NCBI GenBank assembly: GCA_015680685.1
Contig: MNCI01023267.1
Location: forward strand, 484,635-548,634
Source: Gnetum montanum
Lineage: Eukaryota > Streptophyta > Gnetopsida > Gnetales > Gnetaceae
Length of the DNA stretch: 64,000 bases
Direction of reading: 5' to 3'
Part shown: piece after piece, positions 47,618 through 58,744 of the stretch
Layout: each line of letters opens with the position of its first letter
Numbering within the stretch: the first letter of the stretch is position 1
Program-made: the position numbers and the translations under genes
Notes under the pieces: model-generated
The model's input: the letters and a program-made list of their open reading frames with translations, nothing else
The model's database searches: none
What the model was told of the DNA's origin: nothing

Positions 47618-50600
47618 ATGGGCAAGGGCAAGGAAGTAGAGGGTCGGGGGAGGAAGGGTCCTACCTTAACCTTCGCCAAAGAGACGGAGGCCATGCTGCA
47701 GGGCCTGCCTAGGCCGAAGGTGTCAGTGTGGACCGTCATGTCCTAGAGGTAAGCCTTGATCCCTACTTCTGTTTTTGTTTGCGCTTTCTAGCGTAGATGA
47801 TCCCGGCGTATACGCCGAGCGTAGCGGGTTTACGAGGGTTTTCAGCGTATACGCCGGCGTAATTGTGCAGCGTAGACGGTGTCATCCATTTTATTAGCAT
47901 CCTTTTGTTATTCAGCGTAACTATGAAGCTTATAGACGTGCTTGTACCAGCGTAAATGGTGTTTTGCGATGACGTATACACTAAGGGTTTCTTCAGCGTA
48001 TACGCTGTACGTGCCTGGCCTTTTCGGCGTGTTGGTTCTCTGTTGACAGACAACGGATTCAGGCGTATACGCTGAGGGTTTCTTCAGCGTATACGCTGCG
48101 CATGAGGGGTTTGGGTTCCAGCGTAGATGCTAAGTTTTGTAGCGTATACACTGTGTAAGTTCGCCCAGCGTATACGCTCTATGTTCAGCATATACGCCAA
48201 GCTTGAATCGTGCGAAGTGCCAAGTTTGCTTGGCGTATACACTGAGTTCAGCGTATACACTGAGCGAAAAATAGTTAGTTGATTTTTTGATTTTTTGATT
48301 TTTTGCCGATTTGTGATGCAAACTGTCATTTTATGAAATTGTGATTGCTTGCAGGGACATCAAACGCTTTCTTATTGTGGTTGAACTCATCGGGGTTCTG
48401 ACATGGGCTGGCCTCATTGGGGATGGCGATCTCCCCCCGAATCTATTCGTGGATGACAAGGGGGTCTGGTTCAGGGAAGGAGCTAGCGAATTTCTGGCTT
48501 TCTTGTTAACCAATTTTGAAGTGGCTATGTGGTCGTATTTTGACGAAGTGACCGCATGGAGTGTGGTTGATGCAATACTGCCGGGGGCCGCCGAAAGTGT
48601 CATGGTCTTCATGGAAGACATTGACGAGGGGTCGTTTGTTGACGAGGATGGCACTACTCACGGGCCCAAGTCAACCCGCCTGTTAACGCGTGTGTGGGCA
48701 TTGCTGCCACCAAGGTTGGATTACATCAACAATACATTGTTTATATCTGCCTGTGCACACACCCTGTTCCAGAATCCTCCTGGCACGGTATACCGAATAG
48801 CCAGGTGAGACAATTTACATTTATTGCTTTGTCTATTTTCATTTAATATTGGTTTCTTGTTTTAACGCACACTTGTTTGCAGATCAAAGACCAACCCAGA
48901 TGGGACCCTCATTGAGGATGAAGGGATAGCCCTCGCTCGCACCGCTTTGGAGGCCCTTATGACGGCCCCCACTCTTCGTGGGGCTATTCTGGCTCAGACG
49001 AAGGGTTCGATGTTCTACTTCCATAATCAGTTTTCCAGGGCCTTTGCGATGTGCAAGGCTCGTGGGTGGCTTCATGAAGATTGGACAGATCAGGGGCCAG
49101 TCTTTCCTCATAACTTTGGCAGCACTTCCAAATCTGCCACTAGCGGTGGGTGATAACATTTCTTAGATGCGGTAGTGGGTTTGTTCGACTGTTTGGGGTT
49201 ATGCTGATATGGTCATCTTAACTTGTTTTAACAGTTGACGCACCCCCCGGTGGGGATCCTATGACGACAGGACGAACTGAGACGACTTTGTCAATGAAGT
49301 TTGGGGGGGTGGAGAAGGTGTAGAAGTGGCTGCGTAAGAAAGCCTCGCCGCTCCTCACTCGTTGCCTGGACGATGCTGGCCTCCTGGAGCTTTTTATGAT
49401 GCCCAGCCCTGATGTCTCAATCGAGGAGATGATAGGGATCGTGGACTCTTTTAATGAGTCTGTTTCTCAGTACAGCACCCGGATTAAGGGTGTTAAGGTG
49501 GTGTTTCATCTGTCTCCTGTGTTCTTTTCTAACTTGTTTGGTATGCCAGCAGATGGCCTACCTGTAGTATTGGACAGGTCTCATAAAGAGCTCCAAACGA
49601 TCCGCGATCTGGAATCTTGGCTTGGTGTGACGAAAAACACCAAGGGATTCCTGATGCAGGGGAAAGCAAAGGTTGTTGAGGTGAACGAATTGTACCCCCT
49701 GTTTCGGACGTGGGTGTTTCCCAAAACCCTTTCTCAGGTGTGGAGTTTTGGGGTTGAGGTGGTGCGCATCATGCGAAGTATCTTAGAAACTGGCATGCGG
49801 TATAACTGGGCTCAGTTTTTGTTGGCGGGCATGCATAAGGAGATAGTGCGGTTGCGCTCAAACATCGAAGCACAATCGCACTTCACTTTTGCCTTCTTCG
49901 CGGGCTATCTTCGCCATTTTGCTGAGTTTCTTGTGGTGTGTGCGGACAACAAGTTTGTCCTACGGGATCGGGGTCAACTATCCCGCCCATGGGTCAAACA
50001 CTTGTATGCGACTGCCAAGTCGCAGGATGCCCCAGAAGGTATCGATGAGTCCGTGTCTGTTACCACAGGAGGATCATCTGGCGGTTCCATCCACACACGA
50101 GACAGTCTAGGGTTGGAGCCAGATGATGTACCTCTAACCGCCAGGCGGGCTGAGTGGGTCATTAAGGAAACCATTGGCAAAGCCAAGTCAAAGTTGAAAA
50201 GACCCGAACACACCATGGAGGAAGTTGCCGAGATAAACCAGCCACGCGTGAAGCAAATACGCTTCAAGATACCTAGTAAGCGAAGCGCGTTTGCTTGTTA
50301 TTGTATCACTTTCGTTTATTTATAACCCTTACCGTAATTGCTTATGTGTTGTTGCTGTTTTCGGTTTGGGGCAGTGAGGAAACAGACCTTGGAGACCATC
50401 ACAGAGGAGGAGGAGACGTGTACAGAGAAAAACAATGAGGAGGAAAGCCTGGAGAAGAGCCAAGGCGGGGGAACGGAGCTATTAACAGAGAGGACTATTG
50501 ACCCTGAACCTTTAGATGACCTGGACGCTATCAACCAAATGTTAAGTAGCTTCCTCAAGGGTGACTTGGATTTGGACGATCCCCAGAAGGTGATAAGGAT

Positions 50601-51944
50601 CAGGGTATGTCTTCGCTTTTAGTTGGTCTGTATTATATTAATTGTGGCTCCTACTTTTTTTATTTATTTTTGCATTTTTGGCTTAGATGAAGGCAGCGGT
50701 ACTAGGACGGTACGGTTGGACGTTCCCATGAAGACAGTTCCACCTGAGGGAACCGCCGAGGTTAGTTCTTCTCGTACCCGTCAGCCGCTTATTTGGTCAG
50801 AGATGCCAAATAAGTCGGATTTTGTGGATGGGATTGCGGAAGAAGTCGTTGAACATCTCCAGGAAGTCCATCCTGATATAAGTATGAATCATTTAAATAT
50901 TAGGAGCTTCGTGTCTTACGTGTACCGTTTTAATGTTCATGTTCCCTGCGTGGGTAGGTGCTAAACTAAGATGGGATCCCTCTGAGGGCATCAGTATGGA
51001 AAGCCTAACTACACTCTCTCCAGAAGTAGAACAGGTGCCAAGGCCTATTTATGAAGGGGTTGCAGAAAGCCTTGCACACAATGCCAAGTCGTTGTGGACT
51101 TGTAGGCATTCTGTTGAATAGTTGTGGCTACAAGTACAGGCAAAGGAAAAGGAAGTCTCTGCTGTAACAGAGGAGCGTGACGATTTAAAGGCTCGATACA
51201 AGTTTGCCGCTGCTAGACTAAGTGGAGATCATTCTTGGTGAACCTCGGAGATTACGTACACTAGGTATTGGAACCTTCTGAATCGTCATGCGTCACTGAC
51301 TCGGAGAATGGCGGAATGCCAAGCTCAAATTGATCTCCTGAACCTTAAGTGTCAAGATTGGAAGGCTTTCGCTTCCAAGGTTCGCAAGTGGGGTCAGGAT
51401 GAGAAGAACCATAAACATCAGTACAAGAAGTCGCTGAAAGAGGTATCTATTGAAAAGTGGCAACTGGAGATGTTTGTGGAGGGTTTGGGTTTGCGTTCCG
51501 CGTTCGATACCTTTGCCCAAAACACAATTGTGGAAATGGAATCGCCTAAGAGGGTCATCACAACTGCTTCTGGGGAGGTGTCGGTAGGTGAATTTCCCCT
51601 GAAACGCCCTACCTGGTTAGCGGTCGACAAAGCCAAGGCTTTGGCAAACGTTGACTTAGGCCTGGACGGAACAGATTGGGCCAGCGTTCCAGAGGAAGAA
51701 ATCCTTCGTTGGCTGGAGTTTGGCTTAGGGGGATCCCCTATGATAAACATTTTGTCTTTATGAAGTTAATTTATTGGATAATGTTTAAAATGTTTAGCAT
51801 CTGCTTATTTTTGTATGGGTTGTTTGTTTTTAGTGTTCTCAGCATGAGGGTGGCGATGATACTCACGAGGCTGGCCCCAGTGGAGCAGGGGTCCCTGACA
51901 CTGGTGGTTCTAAAGGAGATGATCCTCCTGTCACGGACGCTTAG
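47618..51944 (+). pseudogene. Antisense multi-exon gene in element D, FCP1/HAD-like N-terminus
   Basis: Plus-strand gene between the protease and pol of D. The exons I can support are 47618-47748, 48355-48804, 48883-49145, 49235-50275, 50375-50604, 50687-50881, 50958 to about 51750, and 51843-51944. Most borders are GT/AG and join in frame; the 50604/50687 join is off by one and the donor near 51745 is unclear. Exon 2 resembles the FCP1/NIF HAD phosphatase fold (REGASEFL, FEVAMWS, NTLF...F.NPPGTVY), but motif I reads VVELIGVLT and the later Asp pair reads SA, so catalysis is not expected. Exon 4 (about 345 codons) is a conserved domain I do not recognise, with FGMPADGLPV, LYPLFRTWVFPKTLSQ and NWAQFLLAGM. 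Then follow an acidic part, an LRWDP block, a coiled-coil stretch and an acidic Gly/Asp tail. Stops at 47744, 49321, about 51119 and about 51239 make it a pseudogene as read here. Confidence 0.75.
47749..48354 (+). other. Intron 1 of the antisense gene, rich in GCGTATACGC
   Basis: GTAAGC to TTGCAG borders. It contains about a dozen AGCGTATACGCTG-type palindromes (47810-48260), the same unit as in the LTRs and leaders. Confidence 0.6.
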
Positions 51945-51989
51945 TGTTTTTGTAGCTTTTTGTAGTGGCTTTTTGTTTTGCTAATTTAA

Positions 51990-52190
51990 ATTGATACAGG
52001 TATTGTAACTAGAAAATTTTGAAGAAAATAGGCACTATTTGTACAACATTGCATGAATAGATATTTTTCTGTTGGTTTTTAAGTTGTTTGCACACACAAC
52101 ATGATACTAAAGTATTTTTGGGTTCGCTTTTCTATTTAAATGCAATGCACAGAAGTAATGATAAACGATATGTAAACAGGAGAACAATAT
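51990..52190 (-). other. Region between antisense gene end and hairpins, element D
   Basis: Matches C at 35110-35305. It holds no frame. It is the right flank of the cassette. Confidence 0.5.
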
Positions 52191-52194
52191 TTGC

Positions 52195-52474
52195 ACTAGT
52201 TTAAGGCCATTTCGGGCCCCAATGCGTAGTTTAAGGCCATTTCGGGCCCCAATGCAGACAAGTAATATGTCATGGCGGATATTTCATAGTTGACTGACCA
52301 TTTCTGATCGTGGCTAGTTTTATGTCATCGCGGACATGATAGTTTAACGTCTTTCTGGATAAGGAGTGTTGTAAATTTTTTTTGTTTTTGCTGTTTATTA
52401 TTATTTCTTTGTGTTTTTGGGTTTTATCATAGTTTAGCGTCATTTCGGACGAGTTATAGTTTAACGTCGTTTCG
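52195..52474 (-). repeat. Hairpin modules downstream of protease, element D
   Basis: GGCC-ATTTCG-GGCC (52205-52218), then ATGTC (52322-52326), loop ATCGCG, GACAT (52333-52337), and others up to the N gap. Confidence 0.78.
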
Positions 52475-52711
52475 NNNNNNNNNNNNNNNNNNNNNNNNNN
52501 NNNNNNNNNNNNNNNNNNNNNNNNNNNNNNNNNNNNNNNNNNNNNNNNNNNNNNNNNNNNNNNNNNNNNNNNNNNNNNNNNNNNNNNNNNNNNNNNNNNN
52601 NNNNNNNNNNNNNNNNNNNNNNNNNNNNNNNNNNNNNNNNNNNNNNNNNNNNNNNNNNNNNNNNNNNNNNNNNNNNNNNNNNNNNNNNNNNNNNNNNNNN
52701 NNNNNNNNNNN
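52475..52711. other. Assembly gap of 237 N
   Basis: By comparison with C it hides the C-terminal end of the D protease frame. Confidence 0.98.
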
Positions 52712-55700
52712 TAGGGTAGGCGAATCTCCTGATGTATAGGGGAGGACACAGCTCTCAGTTGGGCTAACCAGGGTCTTCCTAATATTAGGTTGAATCGTGG
52801 CATTTCATCGACGACGAGGAAGTCAGCGGACGTGGGGAACTGGTCTCCCGCTACGAAGTCTAGGGTTATCGTGCCTTTGACTAATACGCGCGACCTGCTG
52901 AAGGACTTTAAGCATGTCGTTGTGGTGGGCTTGATCAAGTCGGTGAGCCCCAATTGTTCAATGATAGGATACGGTATGACGTTGGTGGCTGCCCCATCAT
53001 CTACATGTACCCTATGTATTTTGAATTGGTTTACATGTATAGTTATGAACATAGGGATTGTTGTTGTCTCGCCTATCTTCTTGTCTACTTTGATGTTCTC
53101 GTCATGGAAGCTCAAGGGCTTAGGAACGACACCGTGAGATGGATACATTACGGCATGAATGGTCGGTTCGCTCGGAGGCAAGTTCTCGCTAACTGGGATT
53201 GACGTGAGCATGCGTACTAGAGCTTCCCAATGAGTCTGGGACGTTAGTACCAAGTCATACAAGCTTAACGAGGTGTTTTTCTATTTTAGGGCTTGAGTAA
53301 CTTGTGTCAGGGCCGTTGCAAAATCTCTACTGTCAGGGACATTTTTATTAGCAGTGACTGGGTCCATTGGACCCAGTAATTTTATTTCACGTTTTGGTGG
53401 TTTGTCGTTATTGTTACGACCTGCCGCTCTATACGGTTCTTGTGTTTCGGATGACTCACCGTTGCTGTCCGTGTTCGGTCGGCCGTTGGATGATGACATG
53501 GGCATAGAGTTAAGTGGAGTTGGTTTGGGTGGCCCCATGGCTAGCCATTGGCATTCCTTCTCCATGTGCTCACGTGTAAGCCTGTCTGCCAGGCGTTCTC
53601 GTGTGTTACGCGGAGGTGGAATTGGCCTTGGAGCCTGGGATTGCCCTGGGACCTTGACTACGTATGGAACCGGACGGGGTTGCAGGTGGATGGTGGGATA
53701 TGATTGGGTAGGAATCTGTCCAGGTATCCTGATGACGTACGGGGTTGGTCTTGGTGGAGGTTGGACCTCCGTCGTTGCAATGGCGAGTGGTACTTGGACT
53801 ACGAAAGGGGTAGGCCGAGCATGAGAGGTTGGTGTATCTGCGGGATTGACCGGAGGGATGCGCACTACGTATGGTTTTTGGCGCGTTGTGATGTTGGGGG
53901 TGGGCATGGTCGGGGGCACTTAGACTACATATGGCCATTGTGGGGCGTGGGATGGTTGATATGTAGGTGCGGACATAGCGGGAGGAATCTAAACCACGAA
54001 CGGCTTGCCAAATTTTTCCTGCTTATTTTCGGGGTAGATGGTGTTGATGCGGGGTGATTCGGAATCGTCGTCACAATAGATTGCGTCAATTACGTACACT
54101 GCCTCTTTAGTATTCAGGGGGTCTTTGTACACCCCCATGGTTTGATTTTGCAGTTGGATGGGGTTAGCCCCGTCAAAAGTGATTTTTCCATCATCAATCA
54201 TCCAATGGATATCCTATTTCAGGGTGAAGCAGTAATCCGTTCCGTGCTCGTTGCATTGATGGTAGTCGCAGAAGCGATCCATCCTAAATCCTTTGGGCAC
54301 GGGCGGCTCATCCGGCGTTGCTAGGCTCAGGTTCTGTATGAGTTGGCAGAATCATTCATGCCTTTGGATGGCCATAGGGGATAATTGCTTATGTTGCATC
54401 AACCCAGCCTTTAAGAGTTGGTCAAAGAGCTGGGACGGTTTCATCAGTAAAGGCGTGTACTGAGAGGGTTCCTTCCTCTCGAAATTACGCACATGGTTCG
54501 TCGGGTTTTGTGATGATGACTCTGGGGCTATTGTGGGAGCGGGCTGATAGTAGTTAGTGGTGGTGGTGGGCGGTCTTTGTTGATGTGTGGTGTTCGTTTG
54601 CTGGGTTCCTGCTATCGCTGCTATAGTTATCTTGGCCTTCTCTTTATCGTTTTTAGTATGTTGATTTTTGAAGGCCAAGTATGCCAGGTCATGGCTGTTT
54701 TGAGCCGCTTCCTCTATGTTTCTGATCTGTAAAAATGCCTGATTCACATCATGTGCATTAAGGTAATAAAGTTTGGACTTAAAGAAATTGTTGACAGCCC
54801 TCTTCAAAATTGTAAGCAAATAGGTTGGAGAGATTGGTTCATGCAGCTCGTTGACAGCCGCACTCCATCTCTGAATAAACTTCTGCGTAGGTTCAAGCGG
54901 TGCTTGCTTGATCTACATGAGGTTGTCCAGCGTGGCCTCGGGTTTCAATTTGTACTTGAACCGGGTCACAAACTGGCGTAAAAGATCGTCCAAAAAGAAA
55001 ATAGAGTTCCTGGGTAGGGCTCGGTACCAGTCGAGTGCTCTCCCTGCGAGGGACATGGGAAATACTAGGAGGATGGAGTGGGGCCAAGCCTGGAGCAGCG
55101 CGCATTCTAGCCGAAATATTATAAGGTGCACGTTGGGATCAGTCTCCCCATTGTACTTGGTTAATGTGGGCAAGGGGACAGCTTTAGGTAAGGTTAGAGG
55201 TGGGACCGAAGAGCTGATAGGGTCATCGTTGTAGAAATCCACTACCTTTAACTCTCCCTTAGTGGCCGTTTTGAGGCGTTTTACCTCTTCAGTAAGCTCT
55301 TGCATTATCTTTTTGGCGTCCGCCCAGCCTTGGGTGCTCGGTGATGCGACGGCTTGAGGTTGCGGTATACTATACAAGCTTGATTGTTGCGTGTTAGGTT
55401 GAAGGGCTGAAAGTTTCACGGTTGGTGGTTGGGCTTGTGGAAAATTCACAGTGGGCGATGCTAAGGATGACACGTTGTAGGGAAAATGTTGTTGTTGTTG
55501 TTGCTACAGCTGGGGTTGTGCTTGGGGCACATTTGCTGGTGGGACTGTGTAGGGTGGTGCGTGGTGATGGGGGACCTGGTGCAACGGCGCTCCTCTTGCC
55601 GGCCATTGCCCTGCCATGTTATTGGTGGGGACTCTCTGTTAGGTCACAGCTGTTTGGGGAATTGTATGTGCTTGGATGTGTGGTATGAAGTGGGCGGATG

Positions 55701-56427
55701 TGGATGCCGGAATCACATGTGGCATCCCTATCACCCTTGGTGGGAGTGTTGCTCCCAGGTTATCGAAAGGTGGCGGCACTTATGAGGATGGGTCCGCAGC
55801 GGCAGTAGGGATGACCGCGAGTGGGAAGGTGTTGGGTTGGGGATCACTCGGAAGAGGGACGTGGACTAGTGCTGCTGTTTCTGGTGGTGGCTATTGAGCC
55901 TAGATGAATCTAAGGTGTTGCAAGGGCATGAGTTCCCCTGTGCCAGGATGGAAGATGGGGTTGACCTGTGCTTGAGGGCTTAAGGTATGGTACGACTCTC
56001 CTTGCTCAGATTGAGCAGCAAATCCATCCTCATCCTCTAGTTGGGGCTCCAGTGCAGGATGGTCCAACGAATTGTTCCTTTGAAGGAGGAGTTGTGTGAT
56101 GAGTTCTGAATATTGTTCAGGAACGGGAATTACATCGTACGGGGAAGGGATGAACTCTCGTCCCCCCCTGTAATACAGTTCAAACTGCCTCTTCACCTCC
56201 AGTTCAGCTTGATCAACAGCCAGGTCAGCTTGTATCTTAATACAAATAAAGTTGTACTGGTCCTGGGTAATGATGTTAGAGGCTGGGTCTCTCCCTTGCA
56301 GCCTTAGGGATCGACAGGGACCCGCTGTGGGTTGCATTCCTGGGTGTTTTGCGATGGGCTGTTGGATAGCTATGGTGTCCATGGCGGTGGTCTGGGCGGT
56401 GAGAGCGGTGTTGTTTGAAGGGTTCAT
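52712..56427 (-). pseudogene. gag-pro: gag-protease of element D
   Basis: Start ATG at 56427 (MNPSNN). Domain order as in C: ELYYRGGREFIP, Pro/Gln spacer (about 55890-55400), gag core (55330-54720) with LTKYNGETDPN and GRALDWYRALP, knuckle CDYHQCNEHGTDYC (near 54250), linker repeats (54000-53640), then retropepsin with VHVDDGAATNV (about 52985-53020) and ILGRPWLAQLRA. Stops at 55900-55902, 55891-55893, 55504-55506, 54909-54911, near 54350, 54214-54216, near 53920 and 53281-53283 inactivate it. The end lies in the N gap. Confidence 0.9.
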
Positions 56428-57116
56428 GATGCTATGTTACTAATAGGAGTAAGTCTGGAAAGGCGAAGTTGCTCTGTAATGTGGCGTGCAGTGTATACGC
56501 TTCAAAGGACAGCGTATGGTATCAGCGTATACAGCGTATACAACGTGTGCAGTGTATACAACATATATGGGCAGCGTAGACGCTGGAAAGCGTATAAGGC
56601 ACAGGATGGGTTAGCGTAAAGTGGGACGGCATAAAATAAGAGCGTAAGACAGGGAGCAGCGTACAGCGTAAAAGAGGTGATCAGCGTAACACAAGAATGT
56701 AAGATAAGTTGCAGCGTAAAGGACCACTTAGCGTAAAACTAGTGTTTAGCGTAAAACAGACGAACGTGACAAACTCAGTATAAACACAGGCTCAGCGTAA
56801 AACAGGCCAGAGCTTAAAACAGAAAGCGCAAAACAGGCAAGCGTACAATGGGTTGTAGCCTAAAATTCACAGCGTAAACAGTTCACAGTATGAAATGGGC
56901 TCAGCGTAAAGGCCGACTCCGGCGTAAAGACAGGTGCGTAAAACAGGTTGCAGCGTTAACAGTAGCGCGTAAAAAAGATGAACGTAAAAAAAAGATGTAG
57001 GAGAGCAGGTTTTTAAGAACGTAAACGCTGTGCAGCGTATACGCTGGACAATTGCGGGTTGGGTTTTCGGACCGGACAACGTAGACGCTGGGAAAGTTGC
57101 AAACAAGGGTTTTAGG
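56428..57116 (-). other. 5' leader of element D, rich in GCGTA units
   Basis: CAGCGTAAAAC and AGCGTATAC units throughout (56490-57080). No frame is supported. Confidence 0.6.
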
Positions 57117-57136
57117 GGCCCTCCTTCTAGCGCCAA
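57117..57136 (-). other. Primer binding site, tRNA-Asn type (element D)
   Basis: The plus strand has CCCTCCTTCTAGCGCCA two to four bases inside the LTR border. Confidence 0.8.
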
Positions 57137-57138
57137 TT

Positions 57139-58267
57139 TCTGTACTGCCTGAAATTGTCGGTCTTCGGCTGGAAGGAAAACAGAGACCGTGGGATCGTAG
57201 GATGAGAACACAAGACCCTGCCTTCGCCTAAGGGCGAGTTGGAATGCATGAAGGTAGAGTACCTTGGGTGGTCCACACGCGGATCAGACAAGGATTTCCC
57301 CGCGCGTACGCAAAGTGCTATACGCTAGGTTATGCATAAACAATGTAGTGAGCGTAAACAAAGCGTAAACAATGTAAAAAAAATGCGAATAGGGCGTGAG
57401 CGTAAACAGGCATAAATGGGCGTAAATAGTGCATGGGCCAAATTGACGTAAAACTGTAAAAGAACTTATGCAGCTAATGTGAACAATGGTATTACAGAGT
57501 CAAAGTACAGTGCACCAGTCTAATGCAGTTGTGTGGGAACACAAGGTAGACGAAAAGCCCCGACGTATACAGGGATGACTCCGGTTCGCAGGGTAGGCAG
57601 AGTGTAAAGAGTATCTGCAGCATACAAGGCTTCCAGCGTAAGAGGGTTTCAGCTCTGGTGCACTGCGTAAATGTTCTCTGGTATGCTTCGGGATTTTGTC
57701 AACCATCAATGAAGTGGAAAAATGGGGGTTTTATACCGGTTGTTACGCTAGACTCGGGATGGGAGACACGTGGCACGTTGATCGGGTGCATACAATTTAC
57801 AAATGTACAAAATATTACATCTGTCGGGCGTATACACCGTATCAGGTCAGCGTGTACGCTGGGCGTATATGCTGAATGAGCTAGGCGTGTGAACTGGGCG
57901 TATACGCTGATGGATGCCACTTTCTTCAATCCTTGCTCTTCGGTGTTATCTTCATGCTATCATTGGAAGTCTTGTCGTCAAGCGTGTGCACCTGCAGTAC
58001 CCGGGCATGCACGCTAGAGATTCGGGCGTATACGCTGGATGTATACGCGGAGGTGTTGGGCGTATACGCTGCAGGTGTGAACTGGGGCATATACGCTGGA
58101 CGTATACGCTGGGCGTGTATGTTGGCACAAAATACTTAGTAAAAACCAAGCATTTCGAGCTCCGAAAGTGCCATGTATGACAACTCATGTAGCCGAGGTC
58201 GTCCGCGGGTCTCAGGGACTTGCTTGGCGTCAGATGAGTACTAAGCTTCGAATTTTGTGGTGTTTCA
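57139..58267 (-). mobile_element. 5' LTR of element D
   Basis: From TGTACTGCC to GTGTTTCA, followed by CTTTC. A minus-strand TATA box lies at 57729-57736 and palindromes at about 57825-58115. It pairs with 28118-28737 plus 41583-42040. Confidence 0.93.
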
Positions 58268-58319
58268 CTTTCCCGTATGGGCCCGTCAAAGTTAGGGGTG
58301 CTAAAAATGTTGCGTCCAT
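58268..58319 (-). pseudogene. pol: pol of element E, N-terminal end
   Basis: The minus strand from ATG at 58319 reads MDATFLAPLTLTGPYGK and continues at 28117. C and D have MDCQ-LT-PLTIDGPYG at the same place. Upstream, TTTTGCAG then GACAGACG looks like a splice acceptor. Confidence 0.8.
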
Positions 58320-58744
58320 TTGTCGTCTGTCCTGCAAAATCGCAAAGTGCGTAAATAATCAGGAGAAAGATGACGTAGTGTTGTCAAATGTGGAAAGTTA
58401 ATTGAAGTTCGAAATTGTAAACAAGCTGTAATCAATGCTACCCGATTACGAGGTGATAAGATGTGGTAGTTTAACGTCATTTCGGACAATGGCGCGTGCG
58501 ATATCAACCGCATTAATATCTTGAATTTCGGGTTCTATTTTAGGAGAGTCCCGCTAAAATCGGATATCAAGTCGGTGATCCTCGCATATAAGTAAGTAGT
58601 TTCTGATGAGGACAGGCTGTTGGCTGTTGTGAATTCGAATTCGTAACTGTTGCTGAGCAAGAGAAGGAAGAGCAGAGGATTAGAGCATGTGATTTTGCGA
58701 CGATTTGCAAGTGTTAAACAGTGAAAAATTCTAAAGCTGTTGCA
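58320..58744. other. Region between pol start and antisense gene, element E
   Basis: Holds one hairpin module (near 58465-58490) and a possible plus-strand TATA box, GCATATAAGTA at 58584-58594, about 150 bp before the ATG of the antisense gene. The first 5' untranslated stretch has no GCGTATACGC units, unlike D. Confidence 0.5.

Larger units (their letters stand above)
28118..58267 (-). mobile_element. Element D: full-length Tat element carrying an antisense gene
   Basis: About 17.3 kb once nested element C (28738-41577 plus one duplication copy) is removed. Minus-strand order: 5' LTR, tRNA-Asn primer site, leader, gag-protease, hairpins, antisense gene, hairpins, pol, hairpin array, PPT hairpin, 3' LTR. 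Both LTR ends are TG/CA type and it has an exact 5-bp duplication. It is inserted in the pol of E. All frames are broken, so it cannot move alone now. A 237-bp N gap lies in its protease end. Confidence 0.93.

Noticed and set aside
48131-48321. Minus-strand frames in intron 1 of the antisense gene
   Set aside because: They are made by GCGTATACGC repeats and have no domain.
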